64,000 nucleotides of DNA from Mycoavidus sp. B2-EB (GCF_014218255.1 NZ_AP021872.1:1302001-1366000), one strand, 5' to 3'; positions 53,169 through 63,402 are shown, counted from the first letter of the stretch. Notes: generated by a model not told the origin, from the sequence alone. Program-made: numbers and translations.

Positions 53169-54286
53169 CTCATCACAGCGTCTATCACAACGCGCTGGGT
53201 AGCATCTGTCATATTATAAAATAAGGGTAGCCGCACCAAACGCTCGCTATCTTGAGTGGTATATCTGTCATCACCGTGAAAGATGCCAAACTTCTGCCCT
53301 GCGGGAGAAGTATGCAACGGAACATAGTGAAAAACAGCCATTACACCAGCATGGCGCAACGTGCTAATAAAAGCATTGCGCTCCTCGATATTACGCAGTT
53401 TGAGATAAAAGATATGCGCGTTATAGTCGCAGTCTGCCAAAATAGCCGGCAGTGCAAAGCGCTCTTGCTCCGCCAAAAACTGAAAAGCCTGAAAATAGCC
53501 CTGCCATAATTCAAGGCGGCGCCTGTTGATCTGCTCTACTGCCTCCAGTTGCGCCCACAGATAAGCGGCCTGCAATTCGGACATCAGATAGCTAGAGCCA
53601 ATGTCTCGCCATGTATATTTATCCGTCTGGCCACGCAAAAATTGATTCCGATTCGTCCCTTTCTGACGAATAATTTCCGCGCGTTCTACGTGTTCAGCGT
53701 GGTTAATCAGAATAGCCCCCCCTTCACCACCGGCAGTAATATTCTTGGTTTCGTGGAAGCTATAACAACCAATGTGGCCGATACTACCAAGCGCACGGCC
53801 TTTATAACTCGCGGCTACCCCTTGTGCCGCATCTTCTACGACCCATAGTTGATATTTCTCAGCCAGCGCCATAATGATATCCATCTCACATGCAACACCG
53901 GCATAATGAACTAGAACAATAGCTCGCGTCTTGCTGGTTAATGCAGCTTCAATTTGAGTCTCATCTATATTCATGGTGTCAGGGCGCACGTCAACAAAAA
54001 CGATCTTGGCTCCGCGCAACACGAAAGCATTAGCCGTAGACACAAAGGTGTAACTGGGCATCACCACTTCGTCGCCTGGCTGGATATCGAGCAAAATAGC
54101 CGCCATTTCCAGGGCTGCTGTACAAGAAGGCGTAAGCAGCACTTTATGGCTACCCGTATACTGTTCGAACCAGTCCTGACAGCGTTGCGTAAAGTTGCCA
54201 TCGCCGCTCAGCACATTGCTAGCCAACGCAGATTGGATATAGGCTAATTCAGTGCCGACCACAGCTGGGGTGTTAAATGGAATCAT
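53156..54286 (-). CDS. wecE: dTDP-4-amino-4,6-dideoxygalactose transaminase WecE
   Basis: This PLP enzyme makes dTDP-Fuc4N from dTDP-4-keto-6-deoxyglucose and glutamate. I take ATG 54286 (MIPFNTPAVVGTELAYIQSA), 376 residues like E. coli WecE; the longer reading overlaps wecD. Conserved stretches are LLTPSCTAALEMAAILLDIQ, GDEVVMPSYTFVSTANAFVL and GGEGGAILINH. The PLP Lys lies in YSFHETKNITAGG near 182. EIIRQKGTNRNQFLRGQTDK and DIGSSYLMSELQAAYLWAQL follow. Long identical blocks to the enterobacterial enzyme are visible by eye. Confidence 0.95.
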   Translation of the reverse strand: MIPFNTPAVVGTELAYIQSALASNVLSGDGNFTQRCQDWFEQYTGSHKVLLTPSCTAALEMAAILLDIQPGDEVVMPSYTFVSTANAFVLRGAKIVFVDVRPDTMNIDETQIEAALTSKTRAIVLVHYAGVACEMDIIMALAEKYQLWVVEDAAQGVAASYKGRALGSIGHIGCYSFHETKNITAGGEGGAILINHAEHVERAEIIRQKGTNRNQFLRGQTDKYTWRDIGSSYLMSELQAAYLWAQLEAVEQINRRRLELWQGYFQAFQFLAEQERFALPAILADCDYNAHIFYLKLRNIEERNAFISTLRHAGVMAVFHYVPLHTSPAGQKFGIFHGDDRYTTQDSERLVRLPLFYNMTDATQRVVIDAVMSYSA

Positions 54287-54290
54287 AATT

Positions 54291-55037
54291 TTACTTATAG
54301 AGCCAATAGGAAATTCCAGCCAATTTAGCGCCACTCGCAATATAAAGATTCATTGCCCTAAGATGGCTTGTCTGGGTTGCCACGCACAATTGCTTAATAT
54401 TAAGTCCCGCACACCAGTGCTGTGCAGACTGGATTAATGATTTACCTGAACCGCAGCCAGCCCGCTCATGGCGGACTGCTAGCAGGCCAATACGCGCTAC
54501 ATCGTGCGCCAATTTACGCAAAGTAATAAACCCATGAATTCCGATTTTGTCTTCAATCACAAGGCTCACATCATCGAAAAGACCGTGTACCGCGTTTTCC
54601 GCCCAAACTTCGTAGAAGCGATCGCGCTCCTGGTTAGTGTACCAAGGCATGCGGAAACGACTAAAAGAAAATAGCCCTTTTACGATAGCGCGTACAGCGG
54701 GGATATCCTGTTCCGAGGCAACACGATAAAGTGGCTTATCGGCCAATGTATCAATCGGTAATATGAAATCAGCCTCACCTTCGACAAATTGGAAACCAAG
54801 AGGAGTGAGCTGATCGACTAACTCCAGCCGATTGGCTGGAATCTTGCTCTGTACTATATCAAAGTCTGTGAACGCTATTTGCGCTGGCGGAGCGCCTTTA
54901 TTATCAAAAACCAGCCTGGCGCAATTGCGAGCGAAAAATTCACTTTCCCATGCAAGCGGCTCAAGTTTGACGCTCAGCGTATGCTCTTCGCATTGCGCAT
55001 CTGTGTATTGCTGTTGAATGATATGGTTCAATTGCAC
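54291..55037 (-). CDS. wecD: dTDP-Fuc4N N-acetyltransferase WecD
   Basis: This GNAT enzyme acetylates dTDP-4-amino-4,6-dideoxygalactose to dTDP-Fuc4NAc, the donor for WecF. Its 248 residues start at GTG 55037, which is uncertain. Motifs similar to E. coli WecD are LEPLAWESEFFARN near 28, FRMPWYTNQERDRFYEVWAE near 133, ENAVHGLFDDVSLVIED, the acetyl-CoA site RIGLLAVRHERAGCGSGKSL and LCVATQTSHLRAMNLYIASG, ending GISYWLYK. It lies 4 bases before wecE, in the E. coli order wecD-wecE. Confidence 0.9.
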   Translation of the reverse strand: MQLNHIIQQQYTDAQCEEHTLSVKLEPLAWESEFFARNCARLVFDNKGAPPAQIAFTDFDIVQSKIPANRLELVDQLTPLGFQFVEGEADFILPIDTLADKPLYRVASEQDIPAVRAIVKGLFSFSRFRMPWYTNQERDRFYEVWAENAVHGLFDDVSLVIEDKIGIHGFITLRKLAHDVARIGLLAVRHERAGCGSGKSLIQSAQHWCAGLNIKQLCVATQTSHLRAMNLYIASGAKLAGISYWLYK

Positions 55038-55425
55038 TACAGCGGCCCCCTTATTGGAATTCTTTTACCTGCGCTCTCTACTAGCGCCAGTGATAAGCTA
55101 CCTATTTTCAAGCGCTTTCTCTAATTTTGAGAAATTTCATTCTAGCGCAAAATCTTCCCTTCCCTTCCTTTCTTTCTACTTATTCCTAAAGAGATATGAC
55201 TGCTGTTCATTTAGGATGAATAGCCTGGGATTCGGGAGTTCTTTAAGCTTTTCCTCCTGACTTAGCGATAGGGTTTCGAGGGCGTTGAGCGCCATCTGGG
55301 GCGTATTGAAGTTTGTAGTTAATTGTTTGAGAACTAGGAGCAAACTCGTATTGGAGTTACCTCCTCTTGAACTGCCCCCCAGAAGTTGGCGACATTCCGA
55401 TAACCAGACGATAACGTAAGCCGGA
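55038..55425. other. Spacer between wecD and the tRNA-Pro terminator
   Basis: There is no convincing gene here. The first part holds CTACCTATTT (55098-55107) and ATTCTAGCGCAAAATC (55139-55154), motifs also found upstream of wzxE and probably part of the wecD promoter. A minus-strand ORF from about 55460 to 55176 reads a plausible product (SLLLVLKQLTTNFNTPQMAL, TLSLSQEEKLKELPNPRLF). Its start lies inside the tRNA terminator, so it may be the remnant of a larger gene. No family was recognised. Confidence 0.3.
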
Positions 55426-55465
55426 AAACAACAATGGCTTACAGACGCGAATCTGTAAGCCATTG
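55424..55465 (-). terminator. Strong terminator after tRNA-Pro(GGG)
   Basis: A perfect 14-bp stem (55432-55445 with 55452-55465) has a 6-base loop and is followed on the minus strand by TTGTTTTCC. It lies 7 bases downstream of the tRNA and closes the thrS-to-tRNA-Pro gene group. Confidence 0.8.
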
Positions 55466-55471
55466 ATTTTA

Positions 55472-55549
<78 letters not shown>

Positions 55550-55623
55550 AAGAAGGCAAGAATTATAACAGAGCAAAAATGTGGGTTGGTGTTTCTCGAA
55601 TAAAACAAAGTTGTTTTAACGGA

Positions 55624-56016
55624 TTATTTTTGCAAAATTTTAATCACTTGCTCAATCTCAGCACGTAACTGACTAAGATCCAGCGCATGAGTTTGCGGTG
55701 GAGATTCAAACTCGCTCGTCAATGGGTTACCCTCAACGCACATTTGATGGCTATCCAAGCGATTGCGCGCGCCATTAATCGTGAAACCTTGTTCATAGAG
55801 TAGCTCCCGAATGCGGCGAATCAAGAGGACTTCATGATGCTGATAGTAGCGCCGGTTGCCACGCCGCTTAACCGGCCTAAGCTGAGTGAATTCTTGCTCC
55901 CAATAACGCAATACATGCGGCTTTACAGCACAGAGTTGACTCACTTCGCCAATCGTAAAGTAGCGTTTTGCAGGAATCGGAAGCAATGTTACTTTTTGCT
56001 GCACCACTGAACTCAC
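55624..56016 (-). CDS. MerR-family transcriptional regulator
   Basis: This 130-residue protein has an N-terminal MerR winged helix (YFTIGEVSQLCAVKPHVLRY, then WEQEFTQLRPVKRRGNRRYY) at about 19-60. A helical segment ELLYEQGFTINGARNRL follows. The C-terminal tail is short and has no metal-binding Cys cluster. The CarA/MlrA-like form with HVLRYWEQEF is nearly always next to ihfA in betaproteobacteria. Its ligand and targets are unknown. It starts 12 bases after ihfA. Confidence 0.88.
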   Translation of the reverse strand: MSSVVQQKVTLLPIPAKRYFTIGEVSQLCAVKPHVLRYWEQEFTQLRPVKRRGNRRYYQHHEVLLIRRIRELLYEQGFTINGARNRLDSHQMCVEGNPLTSEFESPPQTHALDLSQLRAEIEQVIKILQK

Positions 56017-56028
56017 CTCAACCGGCTA

Positions 56029-56487
56029 TCAAAGCGGCGTATACGCTGATGCCTGCACCGACGGCATATTAGATTCAACCAGTGTCTTAAGTTTTTGGCT
56101 GGCATGGAACGTGACGACTCGGCGCGCCGCGATTGGGATCGTTTCTCCAGTCCTCAGATTGCGCCCAGGCCGTTGCGGCTTATCACGTAACTGGAAGTTG
56201 CCAAAGCCGGATAGCTTTACGCTCTCTCCTCTTTCAAGTGCGCTGCCAATCGATTCGAAAAAAGCGTCCACCATTTCTTTGGCTTCACGTTTATTTAAAC
56301 CTACCTGATCAAATAAAAATTCAGCCAGTTCGGCTTTGGTCAGGGTTGGCGTTTCACCTTCTCTCTCAACCAACGCTTCACTTTGAGCGCTTTCGCATAA
56401 GCTGTTAGGTGAATCTTCTGGTAACTTTTCCTGCTCTAACATCGCCCGTTGCTCCACTAAATCTGCGCTCCATTCTATGGCATTCAT
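56029..56487 (-). CDS. ihfA: Integration host factor subunit alpha
   Basis: This is a DNA-bending nucleoid protein that works with IhfB. I take ATG 56487 ([16 protein letters not shown]), 152 residues; a reading 19 codons longer overlaps the pheT end. The HU/IHF core begins at about residue 48 ([20 protein letters not shown]). It continues with [20 protein letters not shown] and the DNA-intercalating arm [20 protein letters not shown]. The acidic N-terminal extension of about 45 residues is typical of Burkholderiaceae IhfA. Confidence 0.92.
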   Translation of the reverse strand: MNAIEWSADLVEQRAMLEQEKLPEDSPNSLCESAQSEALVEREGETPTLTKAELAEFLFDQVGLNKREAKEMVDAFFESIGSALERGESVKLSGFGNFQLRDKPQRPGRNLRTGETIPIAARRVVTFHASQKLKTLVESNMPSVQASAYTPL

Positions 56488-56500
56488 ACTTTTTAAGCTG

Positions 56501-58930
56501 TCAATTACGCAAGCGCACATCATAGGCGTGCACCAGGCGATCAACCAAAGTTTTAATGGCTAAATCAATCATTGCATCTTGCAAAGTTCCTTCAGTATCT
56601 TGCAAGGTTATTCGAAACGCAAGACTTCTTTGCTGCGGAAGTTGCGCATCCGTTTCTGCTTGAGGGCGAAATTCATCAAACAGTGTAATCTGCTGTACAT
56701 ATTTGCAGGCTTCATCAGCTCGCGCTTTTTGCATTTCGTCAAGCAGTTCCTGCGCCTTAATTTGATCGCTAACAAGCACCGCAATATCACGCCGTACAGG
56801 CGGGAATTTGGCAACCTCAAGCGCCGTTGGCACAGCCCGTTCGCACAACGCGTTTAGATCAACCTCAAAGAAAATAGGCGCACGCGGTAAATCATATTTT
56901 TGTAACCAGCGTGGATGTAACTCACCCAGCCAACCGGCCGGCTTGCCTGCCAGCTCAATCTGTGCGCTACGCCCTGGATGCAAGGCAGGATGCTCCGCTG
57001 CCGTAAAGCGCGGCGTAGCCGGCGCAAAAAGCGCCTCCAAATCCCCTTTAAGGTCAAAAAAATCCACCCAACGTGTCGCCACCCCCCATTGCTCCGGCCA
57101 CACCGGCCCATAGGCTAACGCGCTCACCAATGATTGCTGATTTAACCCAGCCACCGTTAAAGCGCCTGCTGGCGCAGCTGGGTCTAAAGAGAATGCTCGC
57201 CCCACTTCAAATAGGCGAATCTGCGCAGCTTTACGCTTGAGGTTATAACTCAGCTGATTGACTAAGCCGCCAAGCAATGTGCTACGCATCACCGAGAGTT
57301 GACTTGCAATCGGATTTAATACCCGCACGGGTGCCGCATTGCCAGCAAAATCTTGCTCCCATGCTTCATCTACAAAACTAAAATTAATCGTTTCCGTATA
57401 GCCAAGCGCAGCCAATTGATGCCGGATCGCATGCACTGAACGCCGAGTCTCCGTCGCCTCACGCATGATATTAAGGGCAACTGGCAGGCGCGCTGGGATC
57501 TTCTCAAAGCCATAAACGCGCGCCACCTCTTCTATCAGGTCGGCTTCAATTTCAAGGTCAAAACGATAAGATGGGGGCGTAACAATAAATTGCTCATCTT
57601 GAAACTCGAAAGATAAACCAAGACGCGTCAATATTTCTGCAATTTCATTGACGCTTATAGCCACCCCAATGATACGGCTCGCGCGGGTAGCGTCTAACGC
57701 CACTGGCGCACGGTCTGGCAGCGCAATCACTTGATCGTCAATCGGCCCAGCTTCCCCACCACAAATATCGACAATCAAGCGGGTCATATATTCAAGCTGA
57801 GCAACGGTAGCCGCATAATCCACACCGCGCTCAAAACGATGCGCGGCTTCAGTGGTGAAATTATACCGGCGTGCACGCCCACGAATGCTATCTGGCCACC
57901 AGAATGCAGCTTCGAGATAGATATTGCATGTATCTAGCGAGACCGCGGCATAATCCCCACCCATCACGCCAGCCATACTTTGCACAGCCTGTTGATCAGC
58001 AATCACGCCGATGGTCTGATCCAACTCAACCGTATTTCCATTGAGTAATTTGAGCGATTCGCCACCCTGTGCCCAACGCACTTCAAGCGGGCCTTGCAGT
58101 TTATCAAGGTCGAAGATATGCGTTGGCTGACCCAATTCCAGCATTACGTAATTGGAAATATCGATCAACGCTGAGATACTGCGCTGACCGGCACGCTCAA
58201 GACGTTCTACCATCCATTTAGGAGTTTGCGCGCGCGCGTTTACATGGCGCATCACCCGCCCTGAAAAACGCCCGCAAAAATCGCGGGCGGCAACTTGAAC
58301 CGGCAGAATTTCCGTCAAAGTCGTGGCAACGAACTCAAACTGAGGTTGGCGCAAAGGTGCGCCAGTGATCGCTGAGACTTCGCGGGCAATTCCTAAAATC
58401 GACAAACAATCTGCCCGATTAGGCGTCAGTTTAATGTCAAAAATCATCTCATCCAGGTGCAACGCTTGCCGAATATCTTGCCCAAGCGGCGCATCTGCTG
58501 GCAAAATCAGCAAACCGACGCCATCACCTGAGATTTGAAGCTCGCGCGCCGAACACAACATGCCCTGGCTTTCTACGCCGCGCAACTTGCTCCGCTTAAT
58601 CCGAAAAGGCGCGCCACCCGCCTCTGCCGCGGGCAACTCCGCCCCGATCAGCGCACATGGCACCTTACAACCCACGGCAACATTGGGTGCACCGCAGACA
58701 ATGGTAAGTAACTCAGCCACGCCAACGTCAACTTGGCACACATTCAGCCGGTCCGCATCTGGATGCTTAACCACTTCTCGTATTTGCCCCACAACCACCT
58801 TTGAGGTCGGTGGCGCGACGACGCGCAGCGCTTCAACTTCAAGCCCCGCCATAGTCAACGTATGGGCCAATGACTCCGTCGATAAAGTTGGATCAACCAA
58901 GCTCCTTAACCAGGATTGCGGGAATTGCAT
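56501..58930 (-). CDS. pheT: Phenylalanyl-tRNA synthetase beta subunit
   Basis: This is the beta chain of the (alpha-beta)2 enzyme, 809 residues. An N-terminal OB-fold tRNA-binding domain ([20 protein letters not shown]) lies near 46. The B3/B4 editing region reads [20 protein letters not shown]. The B5 and catalytic-like core follow. The C-terminal anticodon-binding FDX domain has [13 protein letters not shown] and the ending [21 protein letters not shown] [20 protein letters not shown]. It follows pheS by 32 bases. Confidence 0.97.
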   Translation of the reverse strand: MQFPQSWLRSLVDPTLSTESLAHTLTMAGLEVEALRVVAPPTSKVVVGQIREVVKHPDADRLNVCQVDVGVAELLTIVCGAPNVAVGCKVPCALIGAELPAAEAGGAPFRIKRSKLRGVESQGMLCSARELQISGDGVGLLILPADAPLGQDIRQALHLDEMIFDIKLTPNRADCLSILGIAREVSAITGAPLRQPQFEFVATTLTEILPVQVAARDFCGRFSGRVMRHVNARAQTPKWMVERLERAGQRSISALIDISNYVMLELGQPTHIFDLDKLQGPLEVRWAQGGESLKLLNGNTVELDQTIGVIADQQAVQSMAGVMGGDYAAVSLDTCNIYLEAAFWWPDSIRGRARRYNFTTEAAHRFERGVDYAATVAQLEYMTRLIVDICGGEAGPIDDQVIALPDRAPVALDATRASRIIGVAISVNEIAEILTRLGLSFEFQDEQFIVTPPSYRFDLEIEADLIEEVARVYGFEKIPARLPVALNIMREATETRRSVHAIRHQLAALGYTETINFSFVDEAWEQDFAGNAAPVRVLNPIASQLSVMRSTLLGGLVNQLSYNLKRKAAQIRLFEVGRAFSLDPAAPAGALTVAGLNQQSLVSALAYGPVWPEQWGVATRWVDFFDLKGDLEALFAPATPRFTAAEHPALHPGRSAQIELAGKPAGWLGELHPRWLQKYDLPRAPIFFEVDLNALCERAVPTALEVAKFPPVRRDIAVLVSDQIKAQELLDEMQKARADEACKYVQQITLFDEFRPQAETDAQLPQQRSLAFRITLQDTEGTLQDAMIDLAIKTLVDRLVHAYDVRLRN

Positions 58931-58962
58931 GACACACTCTGTAAAAATAAATCGATAGAAAA

Positions 58963-59976
58963 TTAAGCAAACTGCTGCAAAAAGCGCACATCGCCTTCAA
59001 AAAAGTGGCGTAGATCTTGCACGCCATAACGTAACATCGTCAGTCGCTCCAAACCACTGCCAAAGGCAAAGCCGGTATAGCGCTCTGGGGCAAAACCCAT
59101 ATTGCGAATCACACTTGGATGGACTTGGCCTGCGCCAGAAATCTCGAGCCATTTTCCAGCATTTTTGCCTTGCTCAAACAGCATATCGATTTCAGCAGAA
59201 GGCTCAGTAAATGGAAAGTAAGACGGACGAAAACGCACTTGCAAATCATCGCGCTCAAAAAAGCGCCGCAAAAATTCTGTATAAACGCCTTTGAGATCAG
59301 CAAAGCTGATGTTTTCATCAATCCAAAGCCCTTCTACTTGATTAAACATCGGAGAATGTGTTGCGTCGCTATCTACGCGATACGTGCGTCCTGCAGCGAT
59401 CACCCTGATGGGTGGCTGCTTCATACGTGCATAGCGAACCTGCATCGGGCTGGTATGTGTGCGTAATAGCAAAAGCTGATCATTCTCATCCCGTGCATCG
59501 ATATAAAATGTATCTTGCATTGAGCGCGCCGGATGATTTAGCGGGCTATTCAGCGCAGTAAAGTTGTACCAGTCCGTTTCAATTTCAGGCCCTTCGGCTA
59601 GATCAAAGCCAATCGAGCGAAAGATCTGTTCTACCCGTTCCCAGGTCTGCATCACAGGATGCAAACTCCCCTTACGCACGCCTCGGCCAGGTAAGGTGAC
59701 ATCCATCGCCTCCGCCGCAAGGCGCTGTTGCATCAGCTTATCCGCTAATTGCTCACGCCGCGTGCGCAGCATTTCTTCCACTTGCTGCTTGGCGAGATTA
59801 ATCTGTACCCCTTCGCGCTTGCGCGTCTCCGCATCAAGCCGGCCAAGTGCTTTTAAAAGCTCCGTCAACTGTCCCGCTTTGCCAAGAAAACGGGCTTTCT
59901 CATTTTCGAGCGAAACCGTATCGGCTGCTTGCGCGAAAGCATGACGAGCATCAGCGACAATCTGCTCCAAATCCAT
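58963..59976 (-). CDS. pheS: Phenylalanyl-tRNA synthetase alpha subunit
   Basis: This is the catalytic chain of PheRS. I take ATG 59976 ([17 protein letters not shown]), 337 residues, the usual length. An N-terminal coiled-coil of about 90 residues is followed by the class II core. Motif 2 lies at [20 protein letters not shown] and [11 protein letters not shown]. Motif 3 is [20 protein letters not shown]. The frame stays open 22 codons upstream, through a hairpin, to another ATG at 60042. Confidence 0.95.
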   Translation of the reverse strand: MDLEQIVADARHAFAQAADTVSLENEKARFLGKAGQLTELLKALGRLDAETRKREGVQINLAKQQVEEMLRTRREQLADKLMQQRLAAEAMDVTLPGRGVRKGSLHPVMQTWERVEQIFRSIGFDLAEGPEIETDWYNFTALNSPLNHPARSMQDTFYIDARDENDQLLLLRTHTSPMQVRYARMKQPPIRVIAAGRTYRVDSDATHSPMFNQVEGLWIDENISFADLKGVYTEFLRRFFERDDLQVRFRPSYFPFTEPSAEIDMLFEQGKNAGKWLEISGAGQVHPSVIRNMGFAPERYTGFAFGSGLERLTMLRYGVQDLRHFFEGDVRFLQQFA

Positions 59977-60015
59977 CAGTTTTTCCAAATATAACGTTGC
60001 TGCAAACGCTACAAT

Positions 60016-60041
60016 GAAAATGGGGTTCAGCAAGAACCCCA
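60016..60041 (-). terminator. Possible attenuator hairpin in the pheS leader
   Basis: A perfect 8-bp stem, TGGGGTTC / GAACCCCA (60021-60028 with 60034-60041), has a 5-base loop and is followed on the minus strand by TTTTC. It lies between rplT and pheS, 45 bases before the pheS ATG. E. coli pheST is controlled by attenuation, so a conditional terminator is plausible. The short T-run leaves doubt. Confidence 0.45.
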
Positions 60042-60104
60042 TATTTCAAAGCACTATAAAATTGCCTCAACACAATTGCGCGAGGCGCCTCAATAGGGTA
60101 ATAG

Positions 60105-60464
60105 TTAGTTTACAACCACTGTTTTAACCTGCTGAACAATCGCTGCAAATGCGGCTTTATCCATCACCGCCATATCGGCTAGAACTTTACGGTCCAATTC
60201 AATCGCCGCTTTTTTCAGGCCATTCACAAATACGCTATACGTCATATCATGCTCGCGCACTGCTGCATTGATACGTGTAATCCACAAAGCGCGGAAAACG
60301 CGCTTTTTATTACGGCGGTCGCGGTAGGCATACTGCCCCGCTTTCATAACGGCTTGTTTGGCAACCCGATAGACATTTTTACGACGGCCACGATACCCTT
60401 TAGCAGCATCAATGACTTTTTTATGACGGGCCCGTGCAGTGACCCCACGTTTAACTCGAGGCAT
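60105..60464 (-). CDS. rplT: 50S ribosomal protein L20
   Basis: This is a 23S rRNA-binding assembly protein of 119 residues. Family stretches are [40 protein letters not shown] and [20 protein letters not shown]. It is the third gene of the infC-rpmI-rplT group. In E. coli, L20 represses translation of this group. Confidence 0.97.
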   Translation of the reverse strand: MPRVKRGVTARARHKKVIDAAKGYRGRRKNVYRVAKQAVMKAGQYAYRDRRNKKRVFRALWITRINAAVREHDMTYSVFVNGLKKAAIELDRKVLADMAVMDKAAFAAIVQQVKTVVVN

Positions 60465-60493
60465 GGTTTTCTCCTGTTCCTATGAGTGTGAGA

Positions 60494-60691
60494 TCAAGCA
60501 AATGGAAGCATGGCGCGCACCGCGCCCAGATCAGCCGCACACACTTGTGTGCTACCCCGCAAATGACGCTTATTTTTAGTCGTCTTTTTGGTAAGGATAT
60601 GGCGCTTAAAAGCTTGGCCCCGTTTAACGGTTCCGCCTGGACGCACCACAAAGCGCTTAGCTGCGCTTTTCTTGGTTTTCATTTTAGGCAT
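60494..60691 (-). CDS. rpmI: 50S ribosomal protein L35
   Basis: This 65-residue protein starts at ATG 60691 ([20 protein letters not shown]), with AGGAG just upstream. A reading 10 codons longer lacks support. The core is [20 protein letters not shown] followed by HLRGSTQV. It lies between infC and rplT, as is universal. Confidence 0.96.
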   Translation of the reverse strand: MPKMKTKKSAAKRFVVRPGGTVKRGQAFKRHILTKKTTKNKRHLRGSTQVCAADLGAVRAMLPFA

Positions 60692-60862
60692 TACAACTCC
60701 TGTTTTTCGAACATGAATCAAAGGTGTGCAGCTTATCTACGCTACCCTTAAACAACCTTTGACCACTTATACCGGCAATTATCCGCCGAATTTTTTAGCG
60801 ACCCCGCAAACTTACCACGTCATCGCTAAAACCTTGCGCTACATAGCCATTAAGCTATTCAG

Positions 60863-61387
60863 CTATTTTTTCTTCTTAGGTGATAACACCATCACAATCT
60901 GTCGCCCTTCCATCTTGGGCATTTGCTCAACCTGACCATGCTCTTCCAGGTCAGCGCGCAAACGCTCAAGCATACGCATACCAATTTCCTGGTGAGCCAT
61001 TTCACGGCCTCGAAAACGCAAAGTGACTTTGGTTTTATCGCCTTCTTCAAGAAAGCGCGTCAAATTACGCAATTTGACATTGTAATCGCCATCATCTGTG
61101 CCCGGGCGGAATTTGACTTCCTTGACCTGAATCACTTTTTGTTTCAGCTTTGCCTCATGCGCTTTCTTGGCTTCCTGGTATTTAAACTTACCATAATCCA
61201 TTAAGCGGCACACTGGCGGGGCCGCTTGAGGCGCAATTTCGACTAAATCAATCTCGGCTTGTTCCGCTAAACGCAAAGCTTCAGCCAACTTTACAATACC
61301 AATGGCCTCGCCATCCACACCCAACAAACGCACTTCGGGCGCTGTAATTCCGCTATTTAGGCGGTGCAAAGACTTATCTGTAGCGAT
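60863..61387 (-). CDS. infC: Translation initiation factor IF-3 with a rare ATC start codon
   Basis: It binds the 30S subunit and checks the start codon. I place the start at ATC 61387 (reads [13 protein letters not shown], first residue fMet), with AAGGA 6 bases upstream. This gives 174 residues and matches the MATDKS start of Burkholderia IF-3. A TTG six codons later would drop that conserved end. Core motifs are [40 protein letters not shown] and [18 protein letters not shown]. Non-AUG starts let IF-3 repress its own mRNA, as known in E. coli (AUU). Confidence 0.93.
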   Translation of the reverse strand: MATDKSLHRLNSGITAPEVRLLGVDGEAIGIVKLAEALRLAEQAEIDLVEIAPQAAPPVCRLMDYGKFKYQEAKKAHEAKLKQKVIQVKEVKFRPGTDDGDYNVKLRNLTRFLEEGDKTKVTLRFRGREMAHQEIGMRMLERLRADLEEHGQVEQMPKMEGRQIVMVLSPKKKK

Positions 61388-61491
61388 GTTATTTCCTTTT
61401 TAAATTCAAAAAACCACTGTGCTGAATACGCTTAACTTAACCAAACGCGTTATAAAACTACCTTATTATAAAAGGCGCTTTTTAAGCGATG

Positions 61492-63402
61492 TTATTTAAA
61501 GCACGACATTTCATTGTGCAAACTCACAACAAAGTCGTTAAGCGAGACCACACCTCGATCTACGCCACTACGCGCACGCACAGCGACCGTTTTAGCATCC
61601 CGTTCCCGGTCACCCACAACCAGCAAATACGGGACCTTACGTAACGTATGTTCACGTATTTTATAGTTAATTTTTTCATTGCGCAAATCAGCTTCAACCC
61701 TGAAGCCCTGCTTTTTCAGTGTTTCAGCAACCTCGCCCGCGTAAGTCGCTTGACTTTGGGCGATATTCAACACCACCGCCTGAATTGGCGCGAGCCATAC
61801 CGGCAACGCACCAGCATGGTGTTCAATTAAAATTCCAATAAAGCGCTCCATTGACCCCAATACAGCCCGATGCAGCATCACTGGTCGGCGGCGGCTATTA
61901 TCTTCTGCTACATATTCAGCATCTAATCTTTCTGGCAAGACGAAATCAAGTTGCAGCGTGCCACACTGCCATGAACGGCCCAGCGCATCTTTAATATGAT
62001 ATTCAATCTTGGGCCCATAAAAAGCGCCTTCGCCTGGCAACTCTTGCCACTTTAAATTGCAGGCGGATAAAGCCTGACGCAAACCCTCTTCTGCACGCTG
62101 CCAATCTGCATCGGAACCCGCGCGCTGCTCAGGGCGTAGCGATAATTTAATTTCAATGTCCGTAAAACCAAAATCTTTATAAATCTCCATCGCCAATGTA
62201 TTAAAGGCGATCGATTCAGCAATAATTTGTTCTTCCGTACAAAAAATATGCGCATCGTCTTGTACAAAACCGCGTACACGCATTAAGCCATGTAATGCGC
62301 CCGATGGCTCATTACGGTGACACGAACCAAATTCCGCCAAGCGCAGTGGCAAATCACGATATGAGTGCAGCGTGTGATTAAAAACTTGGACATGCCCCGG
62401 ACAACTCATCGGTTTAATCGCATAGTCACGTTTTTCAGATTCAGTCGTGAACATATTTTCACGATAGTTCTGCCAATGACCGGAGCGTTCCCATAACCCA
62501 CGATCAATCACCTGTGGCGTACGAATTTCACGATAGCCAGCAACGGTAAGGCGAGCTCGCATATATTGTTCAATTTGTTGCCATATCGCCCAGCCTGACG
62601 GATGCCAAAATACCATGCCCGGAGCATTATCTTGCAAATGAAAAAGATCAAGCTGCTTGCCAAGTTTGCGATGATCACGCTTTTCAGCTTCTTCTAGCTG
62701 GTACAAATAAGCATCTAACTGTTCCTGGGTCGCCCAAGCCGTACCATAAATCCGTTGCAACTGTTGATTACGCGCGTCGCCCCGCCAATATGCGCCAGCT
62801 ACTTTCAATAATTTGAAGGCTTTTAATTTACCCGTGTTCGGCACATGCGGGCCGCGGCATAAGTCCGTGAAATCTCCATGCGAATACAATGTAATCACTT
62901 CGCCTGGTGGAATTGACTCGATAAGCTCAGCTTTGTAATGTTCGCCAATCCCATTAAAATAATGAATCGCTTGCTCGCGCGGCATTTCTCGGCGCAACAC
63001 CGCTTCGTTGCGCTTCACTAGCTCGCGCATGTGTTTTTCAATTTTCTCAAGGTCTTCTGGCGTGAACGGGCGACTATACGCAAAATCATAATAAAACCCA
63101 TTTTGGATCACAGGTCCGATCGTCACCTGGGCTTCCGGATAAAGGTCTTTAACTGCATAAGCAAGTAAATGAGCTGCTGAATGACGGATGATGTTCAGGC
63201 CCTCTTCATCCTGACCTGTAATAATCGCCAAAGATACATCACGTTCAATGAGCGCTGAAGTATCAACCGGCTTTCCATCAAGGCGCGCGCCAAGCGCTGC
63301 TTTAGCAAGCCCGGGGCTAATTGAGGCCGCCACTTCAGCCACCGAGACTGGGCGCTCAAAGTCACGCACGGAGCCATCAAGTAAATGTACTGAAATCATC
63401 AA
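61492..63402 (-). CDS. thrS: Threonyl-tRNA synthetase
   Basis: This class II synthetase has 636 residues. An N-terminal TGS domain ([20 protein letters not shown]) comes first. The editing domain has the zinc-site [16 protein letters not shown] near 73. The catalytic domain has motif 2 [20 protein letters not shown], the zinc Cys in [16 protein letters not shown] near 335, and motif 3 [22 protein letters not shown]-terminal anticodon domain follows. AGGAG lies 6 bases before the first of two tandem ATGs. Confidence 0.97.
   Translation of the reverse strand: MMISVHLLDGSVRDFERPVSVAEVAASISPGLAKAALGARLDGKPVDTSALIERDVSLAIITGQDEEGLNIIRHSAAHLLAYAVKDLYPEAQVTIGPVIQNGFYYDFAYSRPFTPEDLEKIEKHMRELVKRNEAVLRREMPREQAIHYFNGIGEHYKAELIESIPPGEVITLYSHGDFTDLCRGPHVPNTGKLKAFKLLKVAGAYWRGDARNQQLQRIYGTAWATQEQLDAYLYQLEEAEKRDHRKLGKQLDLFHLQDNAPGMVFWHPSGWAIWQQIEQYMRARLTVAGYREIRTPQVIDRGLWERSGHWQNYRENMFTTESEKRDYAIKPMSCPGHVQVFNHTLHSYRDLPLRLAEFGSCHRNEPSGALHGLMRVRGFVQDDAHIFCTEEQIIAESIAFNTLAMEIYKDFGFTDIEIKLSLRPEQRAGSDADWQRAEEGLRQALSACNLKWQELPGEGAFYGPKIEYHIKDALGRSWQCGTLQLDFVLPERLDAEYVAEDNSRRRPVMLHRAVLGSMERFIGILIEHHAGALPVWLAPIQAVVLNIAQSQATYAGEVAETLKKQGFRVEADLRNEKINYKIREHTLRKVPYLLVVGDRERDAKTVAVRARSGVDRGVVSLNDFVVSLHNEMSCFK

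Noticed and set aside
56488..56544. 19-codon longer IhfA start overlapping pheT
   Set aside because: There is no ribosome site, and the added Cys/Met-rich residues are unlike IhfA. ATG 56487 fits relatives better.
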